From Desulfobacterales bacterium (GTDB lineage Bacteria > Desulfobacterota > Desulfobacteria > Desulfobacterales > UBA2174_A), in NCBI GenBank assembly GCA_025454075.1, contig JALOPD010000099.1, forward strand, positions 1 to 21,137: DNA of 21,137 nucleotides. Direction: 5' to 3'. Both the position numbers and the translations under genes were made by a program. This document shows positions 7,131-14,750 of this stretch, piece by piece. Within the stretch, counting starts at the first letter, position 1, and each line of letters begins with the position of its first letter. The notes below the pieces were generated by a model that was given only the letters and a program-made list of their open reading frames with translations, ran no database searches and had not been told where the DNA came from.

Positions 7131-7583
7131 CTATCGCTTGCCCACGATCAGCGTGTTGCCGGAAATATCGGTGACCACGACCCGCTCGCCGACGGCCACC
7201 GCCTGCTCGCAGATGAAGGGCCACTCCTCCGAACCCAGGACCGGGGTGGTGAACCTCAGCATGCCGCGCTGGTCCTGGCAAGGGGCTTTGATGACCTGCC
7301 CGTCCTTGCCGACGATGGCTTCCCGGGATATGCCCGCCTTGGTGCGATCGGCCATGAGGGGCTTGAAGAGCTTGAACCACAGAAACGTCATCAGGCAGGC
7401 GCCCAGGGCCCACAGGAAGAGCTGCCACGTGAAGGTGGTCGTGGGGGCCACCAGCAAGACGCCGCCCACGATCAGACCGGCCAGCCCGAACCAGAAGATG
7501 GTGAAGCTCGGGACGAGGAGTTCGGTCAGAATCAGGAGCATGCCGAAGACGATCCAGTGCCAGTATTCGGGCTGCAGTCCCAT
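7131..7583 (-). CDS. nfeD: NfeD-family membrane protein (short form)
   Basis: This 150-residue protein has two or three N-terminal hydrophobic helices (WHWIVFGMLLILTELLVPSFTIFWFGLAGLIVGGVLLV, then LFLWALGACLMTFLWFKLF) and a C-terminal soluble domain. AIVGKDGQVIKAPCQDQRGMLRFTTPVLGSEEWPFICEQAVAVGERVVVTDISGNTLIVGKR fits the OB-fold of NfeD proteins. It lacks the ClpP-like serine protease domain of the long forms. NfeD proteins pair with the stomatin-like product of the next gene in membrane quality control, as known for the family. I start at ATG 7583, with AGGA about 10 bases upstream. An in-frame start at 7634 would begin upstream of the predicted transcription start near 7616. It is first in the operon. 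Confidence 0.9.
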   Translation of the reverse strand: MGLQPEYWHWIVFGMLLILTELLVPSFTIFWFGLAGLIVGGVLLVAPTTTFTWQLFLWALGACLMTFLWFKLFKPLMADRTKAGISREAIVGKDGQVIKAPCQDQRGMLRFTTPVLGSEEWPFICEQAVAVGERVVVTDISGNTLIVGKR

Positions 7584-7622
7584 GGTTTCATCCTGTTGTG
7601 GGTGAACGGTGGAGGTGAGAAA

Positions 7623-7651
7623 ATTATACCCCAAGCCCCACCTGCATGCAA
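7623..7651 (-). promoter_or_regulatory. Promoter of the nfeD-SPFH operon
   Basis: On the minus strand a perfect TATAAT (7628-7623) is preceded by TTGCAT (7651-7646, 3 of 6) at exactly 17 bases. Transcription would begin near 7616, about 33 bases before the nfeD ATG. Confidence 0.6.
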
Positions 7652-7708
7652 ATCGGAGAAGCGGGGGAGATTCTCAAAGCTGACTTTTCCATTGCGGGGT
7701 CGGCAAGC

Positions 7709-7727
7709 AAAAAACGGCTGTTTGCCG
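7709..7727 (-). terminator. Possible weak terminator downstream of dctM
   Basis: The minus strand reads CGGC-AAACA-GCCG followed by TTTTTT, about 100 bases past the dctM stop codon. The stem is only 4 bp, so termination would be weak, but the T-tract is good. Confidence 0.3.
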
Positions 7728-7822
7728 ATGATTCGGATGCCATCCCCGGCGGGGCCTTTGCAGACAGCAAGAAGCAAGCCTGTAATCATTGAAATTGATA
7801 GAACGGACCCCGGCCGATATCG

Positions 7823-9130
7823 TCACTTCCCCATCAAACTCGGCAAAAAAAGCACGATCTCCGGGAAGATGGTCAGGATAACGAGGGCCAGAAGGATCGA
7901 CAGCAGAAAGGGGGCCGCTCCCTTGAAGATCTCCGCCATGGGCACGTCCTTGGCGATGCCGGCAAGGGTGTAGACGTTCAACCCCACCGGCGGGGTGATC
8001 AGTCCCGCCTCCATCACCAGCACCGCCACCACCCCGAACCAGATCGGGTGAAAGTTCAGCGATTCGATCACCGGAAAGACCACCGGCAGCGTCAGCACCA
8101 TCATCGAGATCGAATCGAGGAAACAGCCCAGAAAAAAGTATATGAGGATGATGATGGCCAGCACCACGTAGCGTGAAACCTCGAGCCCCGCAATCCAGAC
8201 CGAAACCTGGGTGGGGATCGTGGAAAGCGCCAGAAAATAGCTGAACACAGTGGCCCCGGCGACCAGAAAAAGCACCATGACCGTGATCCGGGTGGCCTCG
8301 AGCAGGCAGGAGACGATCATTTTCCCGGTCAGGCGCCTTTTGATGATGACAATGATGAAAAGCGCAAACGCTCCTACGGCGCCGGCTTCGGTGGGGTTGA
8401 TAAAACCGAAATAGATGCCGCCCATTACGATGCAAAACACCAGCGCGGTCTCCCAGACGCCTTTGAGAGCGGCGAGTTTTTCTTTGAACGGGATCCTTTC
8501 AGACAGCGACGGGGCTAGAGCGGGATTGATCTTGACCCAGGCGACGACCACGACGGCGTAAGCGGCGGACAGCATGAGGCCGGGCAGGATGCCGGAAACG
8601 AACAGCTTGCCGATGGACTGCTCGGTCAGCATGCCGTAGACGACAAATCCCAAACTGGGCGGCAGGAGGAAGCTCAGCGTGCCGCCTGCCGCCACCACGC
8701 CCGTCGCCAGCCGCGGTGCGTAGCCGAAGCGCCGCATCTCGGGCAGCGCAATACTTCCCATGGCCGCGGCGGCGGCGACGGAAGACCCGCTCACCGCGGC
8801 AAACCCGGCGCAGGCCGCGATGGTGGCCACCCCCAGCCCGCCCGGCAGCCGGCGGAACCACTTGTCGAAGGCCGCGTAAAGCTCCCGTGTGATGCCGGCC
8901 GTACCGGCGAAACTTCCCATGATGATGAACAGCGGGATAATGGTATAGGGGTAATGGGACGCAGAGCTGTAAAGCGTTTGCGCGACGATGGGCAGGGCGG
9001 CGGTCAGGGCGGAAAGCTTCCAGATTCCAAGAGACCCTACCAGCATCATCATAAAGGCGATGGGCATGCCCATCAACAAGAGAAGGACCAGCAGAACGGT
9101 TCCCAGAACGCCGACAGTGACCGGATCCAT
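7823..9130 (-). CDS. dctM: TRAP transporter large permease, DctM
   Basis: This 435-residue multi-spanning protein is the ion-driven permease of a tripartite ATP-independent periplasmic transporter. Family segments include LLLLMGMPIAFMMMLVG near the start, PLFIIMGSFAGTAGITRELYAAFDKWFRRLPGGLGVATI, and CAGFAAVSGSSVAAAAAMGSIALPEMRRFGYAPRLATGVVAAGGTLSFLLPPSLGFVVYGM. Also present are INPTEAGAVGAF, FFLGCFLDSISMMVLTLPVVFPV, and MEAGLITPPVGLNVYTLAGI. Length is normal. The ATG at 9130 follows GGGAGGCAGTG and shares its A with the TGA of dctQ (TGATG), a classic translational coupling. It is the last gene of the operon. The sodium-dependent carboxylate or other solute it carries is set by DctP and is unknown. 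Confidence 0.96.
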   Translation of the reverse strand: MDPVTVGVLGTVLLVLLLLMGMPIAFMMMLVGSLGIWKLSALTAALPIVAQTLYSSASHYPYTIIPLFIIMGSFAGTAGITRELYAAFDKWFRRLPGGLGVATIAACAGFAAVSGSSVAAAAAMGSIALPEMRRFGYAPRLATGVVAAGGTLSFLLPPSLGFVVYGMLTEQSIGKLFVSGILPGLMLSAAYAVVVVAWVKINPALAPSLSERIPFKEKLAALKGVWETALVFCIVMGGIYFGFINPTEAGAVGAFALFIIVIIKRRLTGKMIVSCLLEATRITVMVLFLVAGATVFSYFLALSTIPTQVSVWIAGLEVSRYVVLAIIILIYFFLGCFLDSISMMVLTLPVVFPVIESLNFHPIWFGVVAVLVMEAGLITPPVGLNVYTLAGIAKDVPMAEIFKGAAPFLLSILLALVILTIFPEIVLFLPSLMGK

Positions 9131-9621
9131 CACTGCCTCCCGGCGATTTTCAGCACGGATGCGATGAAGTCCAGCAGGAGTTCGAGCCACAGCAAAAGGC
9201 CGCCCACGGCCACCAGCAGCTTGAAAGGCCACTGGGGCACCCGCAGTTGGTCCGACACCGTTTTTTCGTGAATCCCTTCAAGACACCCCTGCCAGACCAT
9301 TATGGCGATGATCAAAAGGCCGGCAAGGGTCGTCAGGGCTTGCAACACCGACCGGGTCCTGGGGGAGCAACGGCTGGTGAGGAAGTCGACCCCCACGTGG
9401 CCCTTGACCTGTTGGGTGTACGCGGCGCCCAACAGCACGATCCCGGCCAGCATGTACTCCGAAAGCTCGAACGTGCCGGGGATGGGCTTGTTGAAAAGAG
9501 ACCTGCCCGTCACATCGCCCACGGTGAGCAGCATCAGCGGGATAGCCAGAAACATCCCCACAAAACAGGCGCCGTAACTCGCCTTGCGGACCACTTTGCT
9601 GAAGCTCTCCAGGCCGTCCAT
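9130..9621 (-). CDS. dctQ: TRAP transporter small permease, DctQ
   Basis: This 163-residue protein has four predicted membrane helices, the normal size for DctQ, the small integral subunit that associates with DctM. Recognisable pieces are VGMFLAIPLMLLTVGDVTGRSLFNKPIPGTFELSEYMLAGIVLLGAAYTQQ, where 'DV.GR..F.KPI.G..E..E' is the family signature. GHVGVDFLTSRCSPRTRSVLQ ('H..VD...') and the closing LLLWLELLLDFI helix also fit. ATG at 9621 has AAAAAGGAG 4 bases upstream. It lies 70 bases after dctP and overlaps dctM by one base. Confidence 0.94.
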   Translation of the reverse strand: MDGLESFSKVVRKASYGACFVGMFLAIPLMLLTVGDVTGRSLFNKPIPGTFELSEYMLAGIVLLGAAYTQQVKGHVGVDFLTSRCSPRTRSVLQALTTLAGLLIIAIMVWQGCLEGIHEKTVSDQLRVPQWPFKLLVAVGGLLLWLELLLDFIASVLKIAGRQ

Positions 9622-9691
9622 GTGCTCCTTTTTCGACGATGAAAGAATGCCTCCTCCCCGGGATCGGCCGGCGAGAGGACCGTGTCGGCAT

Positions 9692-10774
9692 TTAGATTTT
9701 TTTCAACTCCGGCGGGCATGCTACGACCTGGACGTCGCGCTTTTCGCACTCCTCGTTCATGATGGCCACGGCCTTCCTGGCCGGAAGGCCCTTGGCCTCG
9801 AGGTCCGCCGTCCATTTCCGGGTCACTTCCTGGAACCGCTCATGCCAACGCCGGGATTCACCCCTGGGCAGCTCGATCATTTCCACGCCCCCCTTGGTGA
9901 TCTCCTCGATCAGCTTGGGGTACTCGCTGCGGGTGAGACCGCCCGAGGTCCGGAAGGGGTTGGCGCCGAGTTCGTTCACGATCTTCTTCTGGTCTTCGAA
10001 CAGTTTGTTCCAGGAGTTCATGTTCATGACCAGGCCCTCCGAGACGCAGCCGAGGGTGGTCACGACCCCGTACTTGGCCACCTCGTGAAGCTTGAAAGCC
10101 AAAATGACGGGCGGACAGGTGACGATGCCGTCAATCGTGCCGGTCTCGATCGCCATGTAGACGTCACCCGGCGGCATGAAGACCGGCTCCGCGCCCAGGA
10201 TCTTTATGTAGTTGGTCTGGTGGCCGCCGGGCGTCCGGAGCTTCAGGCCCTTGAGATCCTCCATCTTGGCGACGGATTTCTTGGTCCAGATGTAGGACTG
10301 GATGCAGCCGTTGAGTTCGAGGACCTTAACGTCCTTGAACTCGTCCTTGAGAATCCGATCGTAGACGGCGTTGCCGATATCGACGGCAAGATCCTTGCCG
10401 TCCACCCAGGCCGCAAGTGATAGAACGTCGGTCAGCGGGAAGCGGCCCGGGGTGAAGGTGGCCGTGAAATAGCCCATGTCCGAGAGCCCCTTGGCCACGA
10501 TGTCGTAGTGCTCCGGTGCCTTGCCGAGCGCCCCGCCGGCGTACAGGGTGTAGTCGAGGTTGCCCCCGCTTTTCTTTTTCATCTGATCGAGCATGGGCGT
10601 CCAGACGGTCTTGGTCTCACGGCTCAATGGCGGGTGCCATGTGCTGAACTTGAGCCTGGCAGTCTCGGCCATGGCCGGCCGGTTCTCATGAAGCCCCAAG
10701 CCCAAAGCGGTGCCGCCGATGACGACTCTCTTGAGAAAGGTTCTGCGGGTCAATTCAGCGCACTGTTCGCACAT
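9692..10774 (-). CDS. dctP: TRAP transporter substrate-binding protein, DctP, with Tat-type signal
   Basis: This 360-residue periplasmic solute receptor has a twin-arginine export signal. T9-R-R-T-F-L-K15 fits the (S/T)RRxFLK motif, a VVIGGTALGLGL hydrophobic stretch follows, and AMA (34-36) is a likely cleavage site. The mature part matches DctP: LKFSTWHPPLS, LDYTLYAGGALGKAPEHYDIVAKGLSDMGYF, and LKGLKLRTPGGHQTNYIKILGAEPVFMPPGDVYMAIETGTIDGI. The arginine of LKLRTPGG is at the usual carboxylate-binding place. Later, LVMNMNSWNKL is also typical. Residues C2 and C5 precede the signal (MCEQCAELTRR), which is unusual. Many TRAP receptors use Sec. Tat export implies folding before export, although no cofactor is evident. 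Tat dependence is inferred from the motif. It is 72 bases after the lyase gene in the same operon. Confidence 0.93.
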   Translation of the reverse strand: MCEQCAELTRRTFLKRVVIGGTALGLGLHENRPAMAETARLKFSTWHPPLSRETKTVWTPMLDQMKKKSGGNLDYTLYAGGALGKAPEHYDIVAKGLSDMGYFTATFTPGRFPLTDVLSLAAWVDGKDLAVDIGNAVYDRILKDEFKDVKVLELNGCIQSYIWTKKSVAKMEDLKGLKLRTPGGHQTNYIKILGAEPVFMPPGDVYMAIETGTIDGIVTCPPVILAFKLHEVAKYGVVTTLGCVSEGLVMNMNSWNKLFEDQKKIVNELGANPFRTSGGLTRSEYPKLIEEITKGGVEMIELPRGESRRWHERFQEVTRKWTADLEAKGLPARKAVAIMNEECEKRDVQVVACPPELKKI

Positions 10775-10846
10775 GGTTCAGTTCCCTTCGGGGTATGGGC
10801 GGCCGCGATGCCGGTATCAGTTTCCATATCCGGTGAGACGGCCGGG

Positions 10847-11860
10847 TCACCGGATGAAGCAGGCCCCTGTGCCGGCGGCGACCGGTGCAGGGGCCGATGC
10901 GCCCGCCGGATCCCCCGGTCGGTCGTGACCGATCAGGTCCTCGCGGACCCGGTACCCGTATGGCTCCATCAGGCCGAGCCGCTTCACGACCTCCACTCCC
11001 GCGCGCAGGGCCGGTCCGCTCATGTTGAGATACGGCCGGCGCAGGTCGCCGGCCGGCAAACCCAAAACCCTGGCCAGGGATTTGACCGGGACGGGGTTGA
11101 CCTTGGAGTAGGTGAACTGGATCAGTGGCAAAATTCTCAGATAGGTTTCGCGGAAATCGACGGCATCCTGATAAGTTTTCCAGGGTTTGGAGATGATCGC
11201 CATCTCGCGCGGGGCGATGTTGCCGGTCATGTTGGCAGTACCGTGGCCGCCCAGTGCCATCACCGCCGGTACCAGCCCCAGGTGGGGCGAATCGCAGCAC
11301 ATGACGGACATCTCCTTTTGCGCCGCCAGGATCTGAGCGATCTGGCCGGGGCGCGCCATGGCCTCCTTGTCGATCACGATGTTGGGGTGGTCCGCCAAAC
11401 GGATGACGGCCTCGGCCGGCAGATCGGTCCCCACCCGGGAGGGGTTGTTGTATATGCCGATGGGGATGGTGCTCGCGTCGGCCACTTCCAGGAAATACTG
11501 CAAGGCGGCGTCCACCGGCGCGTACGCGTACGAGGGGGCGGTGACGACGGCGCCGTCCGCCCCGGCCCGGGCGGCGTAGCGCACCATGGCGATGGTCTCC
11601 TGGGTGTTGTTCGCGGTGCAGCCGTAAAAAAGCGGCAAACCGTGTCGCTTGAACCGAATGGTTTCCGTGATGACCCGGTGGCGCTCTTCCTTCGTCAGCA
11701 GCGATACCTCGCCGGTCGAGCCCATGATCAGAAGGGCGCCGGTGCCGTTCCGGGCCTGAAACTCGATCAGCCGGCCGAAGCCTTCTATGTCGGGCGCCCC
11801 ATCTGCTTGGAAGGGCGTGATCAACGCCACGAAGGAGCCGGTGAGCATCCGCTTTCCCAT
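10847..11860 (-). CDS. DapA/DHDPS-family Schiff-base lyase or aldolase
   Basis: This 337-residue (beta/alpha)8 enzyme belongs to the dihydrodipicolinate synthase / N-acetylneuraminate lyase superfamily. The G-S-T-G-E loop (residues 47-51) binds the substrate carboxylate. Y137 in IGIYNNPSRVGTDL and K165 in NIVIDKEA lie 28 residues apart, the DHDPS spacing of the catalytic tyrosine and the Schiff-base lysine. So catalysis on a 2-oxo acid looks intact. After the lysine the canonical 'KDSSGD' is replaced by KEAMARPGQ. With its extra C-terminal tail (family usually about 290 residues), this suggests a catabolic aldolase or dehydratase rather than lysine biosynthesis. ATG at 11860 has GGGAGGGA upstream, just outside an 18-bp inverted repeat. 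Context with a TRAP transporter suggests it acts on the imported compound. The reaction is not assignable. Confidence 0.88.
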   Translation of the reverse strand: MGKRMLTGSFVALITPFQADGAPDIEGFGRLIEFQARNGTGALLIMGSTGEVSLLTKEERHRVITETIRFKRHGLPLFYGCTANNTQETIAMVRYAARAGADGAVVTAPSYAYAPVDAALQYFLEVADASTIPIGIYNNPSRVGTDLPAEAVIRLADHPNIVIDKEAMARPGQIAQILAAQKEMSVMCCDSPHLGLVPAVMALGGHGTANMTGNIAPREMAIISKPWKTYQDAVDFRETYLRILPLIQFTYSKVNPVPVKSLARVLGLPAGDLRRPYLNMSGPALRAGVEVVKRLGLMEPYGYRVREDLIGHDRPGDPAGASAPAPVAAGTGACFIR

Positions 11861-11872
11861 GAAATCCCTCCC

Positions 11873-11980
11873 TTGAAAAATAAGCTTGGCCGCCTCAACT
11901 GCTCTCAAATGGAAGCCTGGAGCTTTCGCACAGGCTTAAATCCTACCATGATATATAGGCAAGCCAAGCTTATTTTTCAA
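11873..11980. repeat. Perfect 18-bp inverted repeat with nested palindrome
   Basis: TTGAAAAATAAGCTTGGC (11873-11890) and its exact reverse complement (11963-11980) enclose 72 bases. Within these, AAGCCTG (11913-11919) pairs with CAGGCTT (11930-11936). The distal arm contains the last codons and stop of the OYE-fusion gene. The proximal arm ends 3 bases before the ribosome site of the lyase gene. In RNA this would be an 18-bp perfect stem with a smaller stem inside. No target-site duplication is visible at the ends. Confidence 0.85.
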
Positions 11981-13817
11981 TCGATGAGCAGGTGGCGGCC
12001 ACCGCACCGTTGGGCGGCACCAGGCGCAGCCGGGCCGGGGTGTCCCACCCGAGGATGTTGTGGATGTCACGCCACCGTTTGAGCGCCTCGGGCGCCTCCC
12101 CCTGCCGCACATGCAGAAAATCCAGTTGAAACTCGGGCTGGCCCATGAGCGTCTGCTTGAGGTGATGGAGGACCAACAGGCTGGCAAGACCGAGGTCCAA
12201 AGGCACTAAAACCCTCGACCAGCGCGGGTGCGTGCCGATCAGGCTGACGGCCTTCGCCCGCTGCTGGTATAGAAACCGCTCGCGCCAAAGCTCCAGGTGG
12301 TTGCGCGCCAGGATGACGGCCCCGAAGCCCCCCTGCTCCATTTCAGCGTCGATGAGGCTTTCCGGCGGCCCCTGCACCGGCACCACTCTGCAAACCGGCT
12401 GCGCATCCTTGAGACCCCGCCGCTCCCAGAGATCCCTGATCCAGGCGAGGAATCCGGACATGCTTTCGTCGGACCCGGGGTCGGGGCCGGGAATCCTCAT
12501 GAAAAGAAGCATGGTGGCGGTACCGGGACGAACCGGAACCGCGGCGGCCGCCACCGCGGTTCGCATAATCTCCATGTCCCGGGCCCCGGCGACGACCCAC
12601 AGGGTTTTGGCGGTAGGGCGCTTGAGGAGCCGCTGCTTGAGATCCGTTCTTGCCTGGATCCATCCCGGCCAACGGGCGCAGGCGAACCCCTGCTCCAGCA
12701 CCACGCGCCGCAAACAGAGATTGCAGTTGCGGCAGGTCCTCACCCGGCGGCCCGATCGCGCCTTGGACACCCAGAGAGGGTCGGCCCTCAGCACCCGGCC
12801 CAGCCCAACGAGATCGCCGGCGCCCTCGGCAAGCAGCTCCTCGGCCAGCACCGGCGTGAGCACTCGGCCGGAAACGACGACCGGGACCGGAACGCTTTTC
12901 CTGAGCGCCCGGCTGTCCTCCCTGAGATACCCGGGCCGGGCCGTCAGGGCCCGCACCTCGGGCAGGAACATGGAATGGTAGGTGGCGACGCTCGGTGAAA
13001 AATAACCGACCCCCTCGGCCGCCAGTCTATCGGCGAACGACAGGGCTTCCCCCAGGTCGATGCCGTCGGGCACCCATTCGCGCAGCAGCAGGCGAAACCC
13101 GACGGGGAACCCGGCGGGCAGCCGGCGTTTCACCTCGCCCACTATCCGCAGGGGAAAGCGGATGCGCTCCTCGAAGCCCAGCGGCGAGCCTTCGGCATCC
13201 TTGTGGGTGAAGCCCGAAAGAAACTGCGTCAACAGGTAACCGGTCGCGCCGTGCAGCTCCACCGCATCGAAGCCGGCCGCGCAGGCCCTGGCGGCGGCAG
13301 TGCCGAAAGCGGCGGCGACCGCCTCCGTTTCGCCGGCCGTCATGGAGCGAGTCCATGCGGCCACGCGCTGCATGAAATCGCGGGTAAGCCCGAAGCGGTG
13401 CTCCAGGGGGAAGAAGTTCATGAAATCCTTCAGGCTGGAGACATGGAAGGGGAAGTGGGCCGCATCCAAGGCGGAGGGGGACAACGGCTGGGGGGTCTTG
13501 GCCAGGCGGCCGCCGTGGTTCAGCTGCAGCACCGCGGCCGCACCCTGGGAGCGGATCGCGTGCGCCAGCCGCGCCAGGCCCGGGATGAACTCGTCCGCGT
13601 CCGCCCTCAGGTTGTTGACGGCCACCACACCGTCCGCCGCGACGGCGGCGTTGGCGACGACCACCATGGCGACCCCGCTTTGCGCCAAGGCCGTGTAGTG
13701 CTCGATGAGCAGCTCGCTCGCCCGGCCGTCCGGCAGCGCATAACCGCTGAAAACCGGCAGGGCCACCAGTCGGTTTTTGAGAGAGAGAGAGTCGATCTGA
13801 AAAGGAGCGAACAACAC
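11970..13817 (-). CDS. Old-yellow-enzyme-like flavin oxidoreductase fused to Usp-like region
   Basis: This 615-residue fusion has two parts. Residues 1-350 form an FMN TIM barrel of the OYE / 2,4-dienoyl-CoA-reductase type: LFAPFQIDSLSLKNRLV, VLQLNHGGR, FDAVELHGATGYLLTQFLSG, VVVSGRVLTPVLAEELLAEG and DLVGLGRVLRADPLW. Four cysteines (C362, C365, C368, C380; CX2CX2CX11C) mark the 4Fe-4S site of that subgroup, one residue shorter than the usual CX2CX3CX11-12C. The usual FAD/NAD(P)H domain is absent. Residues about 404-530 instead resemble a universal-stress-protein fold (hydrophobic strands, then VQGPPESLIDAEMEQGGFGAVILARN). About 534-615 (RVLVPLDLGLASLLVLHHL, LDFLHVRQG) look like a second, truncated one. 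The barrel's usual AHGY is ATGY and 'N.R.D.YGG' is lost, so activity may differ. Start is GTG 13817 with GGGGG upstream. Confidence 0.82.
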   Translation of the reverse strand: MLFAPFQIDSLSLKNRLVALPVFSGYALPDGRASELLIEHYTALAQSGVAMVVVANAAVAADGVVAVNNLRADADEFIPGLARLAHAIRSQGAAAVLQLNHGGRLAKTPQPLSPSALDAAHFPFHVSSLKDFMNFFPLEHRFGLTRDFMQRVAAWTRSMTAGETEAVAAAFGTAAARACAAGFDAVELHGATGYLLTQFLSGFTHKDAEGSPLGFEERIRFPLRIVGEVKRRLPAGFPVGFRLLLREWVPDGIDLGEALSFADRLAAEGVGYFSPSVATYHSMFLPEVRALTARPGYLREDSRALRKSVPVPVVVSGRVLTPVLAEELLAEGAGDLVGLGRVLRADPLWVSKARSGRRVRTCRNCNLCLRRVVLEQGFACARWPGWIQARTDLKQRLLKRPTAKTLWVVAGARDMEIMRTAVAAAAVPVRPGTATMLLFMRIPGPDPGSDESMSGFLAWIRDLWERRGLKDAQPVCRVVPVQGPPESLIDAEMEQGGFGAVILARNHLELWRERFLYQQRAKAVSLIGTHPRWSRVLVPLDLGLASLLVLHHLKQTLMGQPEFQLDFLHVRQGEAPEALKRWRDIHNILGWDTPARLRLVPPNGAVAATCSSIEK

Positions 13818-13932
13818 GTCGGCCCCCGGAGGTTGATGGTCGAGGCGTCAGCGCGGTTTGCTGGGTGCGGAGATGCGGGATCGGCCTTCCGTGGCGGGGC
13901 CGCATCCAATGGCGCGGGCGGGCGGCCGCAAC

Positions 13933-14541
13933 CTAAACGAGATTCGAGGTTGCCCCCCCGCCCGGAGGCTCCGCGGGTGTTTCCGGCGAATGCGCGCTTC
14001 GGTAGTTCTTGATCACCGGGCGCAACAGAAGGTAGGCGATGAGGAGAATCACCGCCAAGCCCACCACCACCAGCATGACTCTTTCCAGGTAAACCGCGCC
14101 CACGGCCATGGCCCCGAGCAGAAGCGAAACGACGACCAAGGGCCAGTCGTAGGTGATCCCGGCCAGGTAAATCGAAAGAGCGATGATGATGGTCACGGTG
14201 GGGCCGGCCGCCTCCACGTTGAGGAAATTCTGCTTGATCAGCCAGAACACCAAATAGACCGCTGCGCCGGTCCCGATCCACTGCAGCACCTGCTGCTGGA
14301 GGACCTTCCAGCGCAGCATTTTATGGCGGTGGCTTTCCGACAGGAGGCAGAGCAGGATGGACGCCCCGCCGAAGCAGGGCACCACCCAAAGCCAATAGCC
14401 CAGGCTGTTCTGCTTCCAGAAAGGCGTGGCCGCCAGGCCAAAGCCGCACAAGCATAGAAGTACGATCAGCAGAACACCACGGCCAACGAGCCGCCAGTTG
14501 ATTTTTCCAGGAGGGGTAACCGGGAGCGGCGGGGATTCCAT
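13933..14541 (-). CDS. Hypothetical multi-pass membrane protein
   Basis: I do not recognise this family. The 202-residue product has about six hydrophobic segments: VGRGVLLIVLLCLCGFGLAATPF, GYWLWVVPCFGGASILLCLL, IGTGAAVYLVFWLI, AAGPTVTIIIALSIYLAGI, WPLVVVSLLLGAMAVGAVYL and VMLVVVGLAVILLIAYLLL. A basic loop with ESHRHKMLRWKVLQQQVLQ follows segment 2, and the tail is short, polar and proline/glycine-rich. No enzyme motif is seen. ATG at 14541 has GGAG nine bases upstream. A GTG at 14577 is an alternative start. It is first after a strong promoter and lies 115 bases before the OYE-fusion gene, so it may head the TRAP operon. Whether it serves that pathway is unknown. Confidence 0.75.
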   Translation of the reverse strand: MESPPLPVTPPGKINWRLVGRGVLLIVLLCLCGFGLAATPFWKQNSLGYWLWVVPCFGGASILLCLLSESHRHKMLRWKVLQQQVLQWIGTGAAVYLVFWLIKQNFLNVEAAGPTVTIIIALSIYLAGITYDWPLVVVSLLLGAMAVGAVYLERVMLVVVGLAVILLIAYLLLRPVIKNYRSAHSPETPAEPPGGGATSNLV

Positions 14542-14606
14542 CAGGGTCAACTCCGTGTGAATGAGTTGCAATGACACGCCGAAACGCGCAACGAGGACGT
14601 ATGGGA

Positions 14607-14635
14607 TTTGTATTGCATTCCGCTGCCGGTGTCAA
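14607..14635 (-). promoter_or_regulatory. Sigma70-like promoter, head of the membrane protein/OYE/TRAP gene run
   Basis: On the minus strand TTGACA (14635-14630, perfect) is followed after 17 bases by TACAAA (14612-14607, 4 of 6). Transcription would start near 14600, about 60 bases before the ATG at 14541. It is the only good promoter seen upstream of the six-gene run. Confidence 0.6.
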
Positions 14636-14750
14636 CCAAAGCCGCCACGTGCGGATGCCCCGGTCCTCGTTGGTTCGGCGAACACTTCGTCAGAAGCGGT
14701 TCCGACGCTCGGAGCCCGCCTCTTTCTGAAAACACCTTATGCAAAAGTAG

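Noticed and set aside
7087..7428. Upstream extension of the SPFH frame
   Set aside because: It overlaps nfeD in a different frame, reads R/G/H-rich, and the ATG at 7086 has a strong ribosome site.
11873..11980. Complete insertion sequence between the OYE-fusion and lyase genes
   Set aside because: The 108 bases are too short for a transposase and show no target-site duplication, so only an inverted repeat is called.
10508..12082. 524-codon plus-strand frame opposite dctP and the lyase gene
   Set aside because: It is an antisense shadow across two well-defined minus-strand genes and the inverted repeat.
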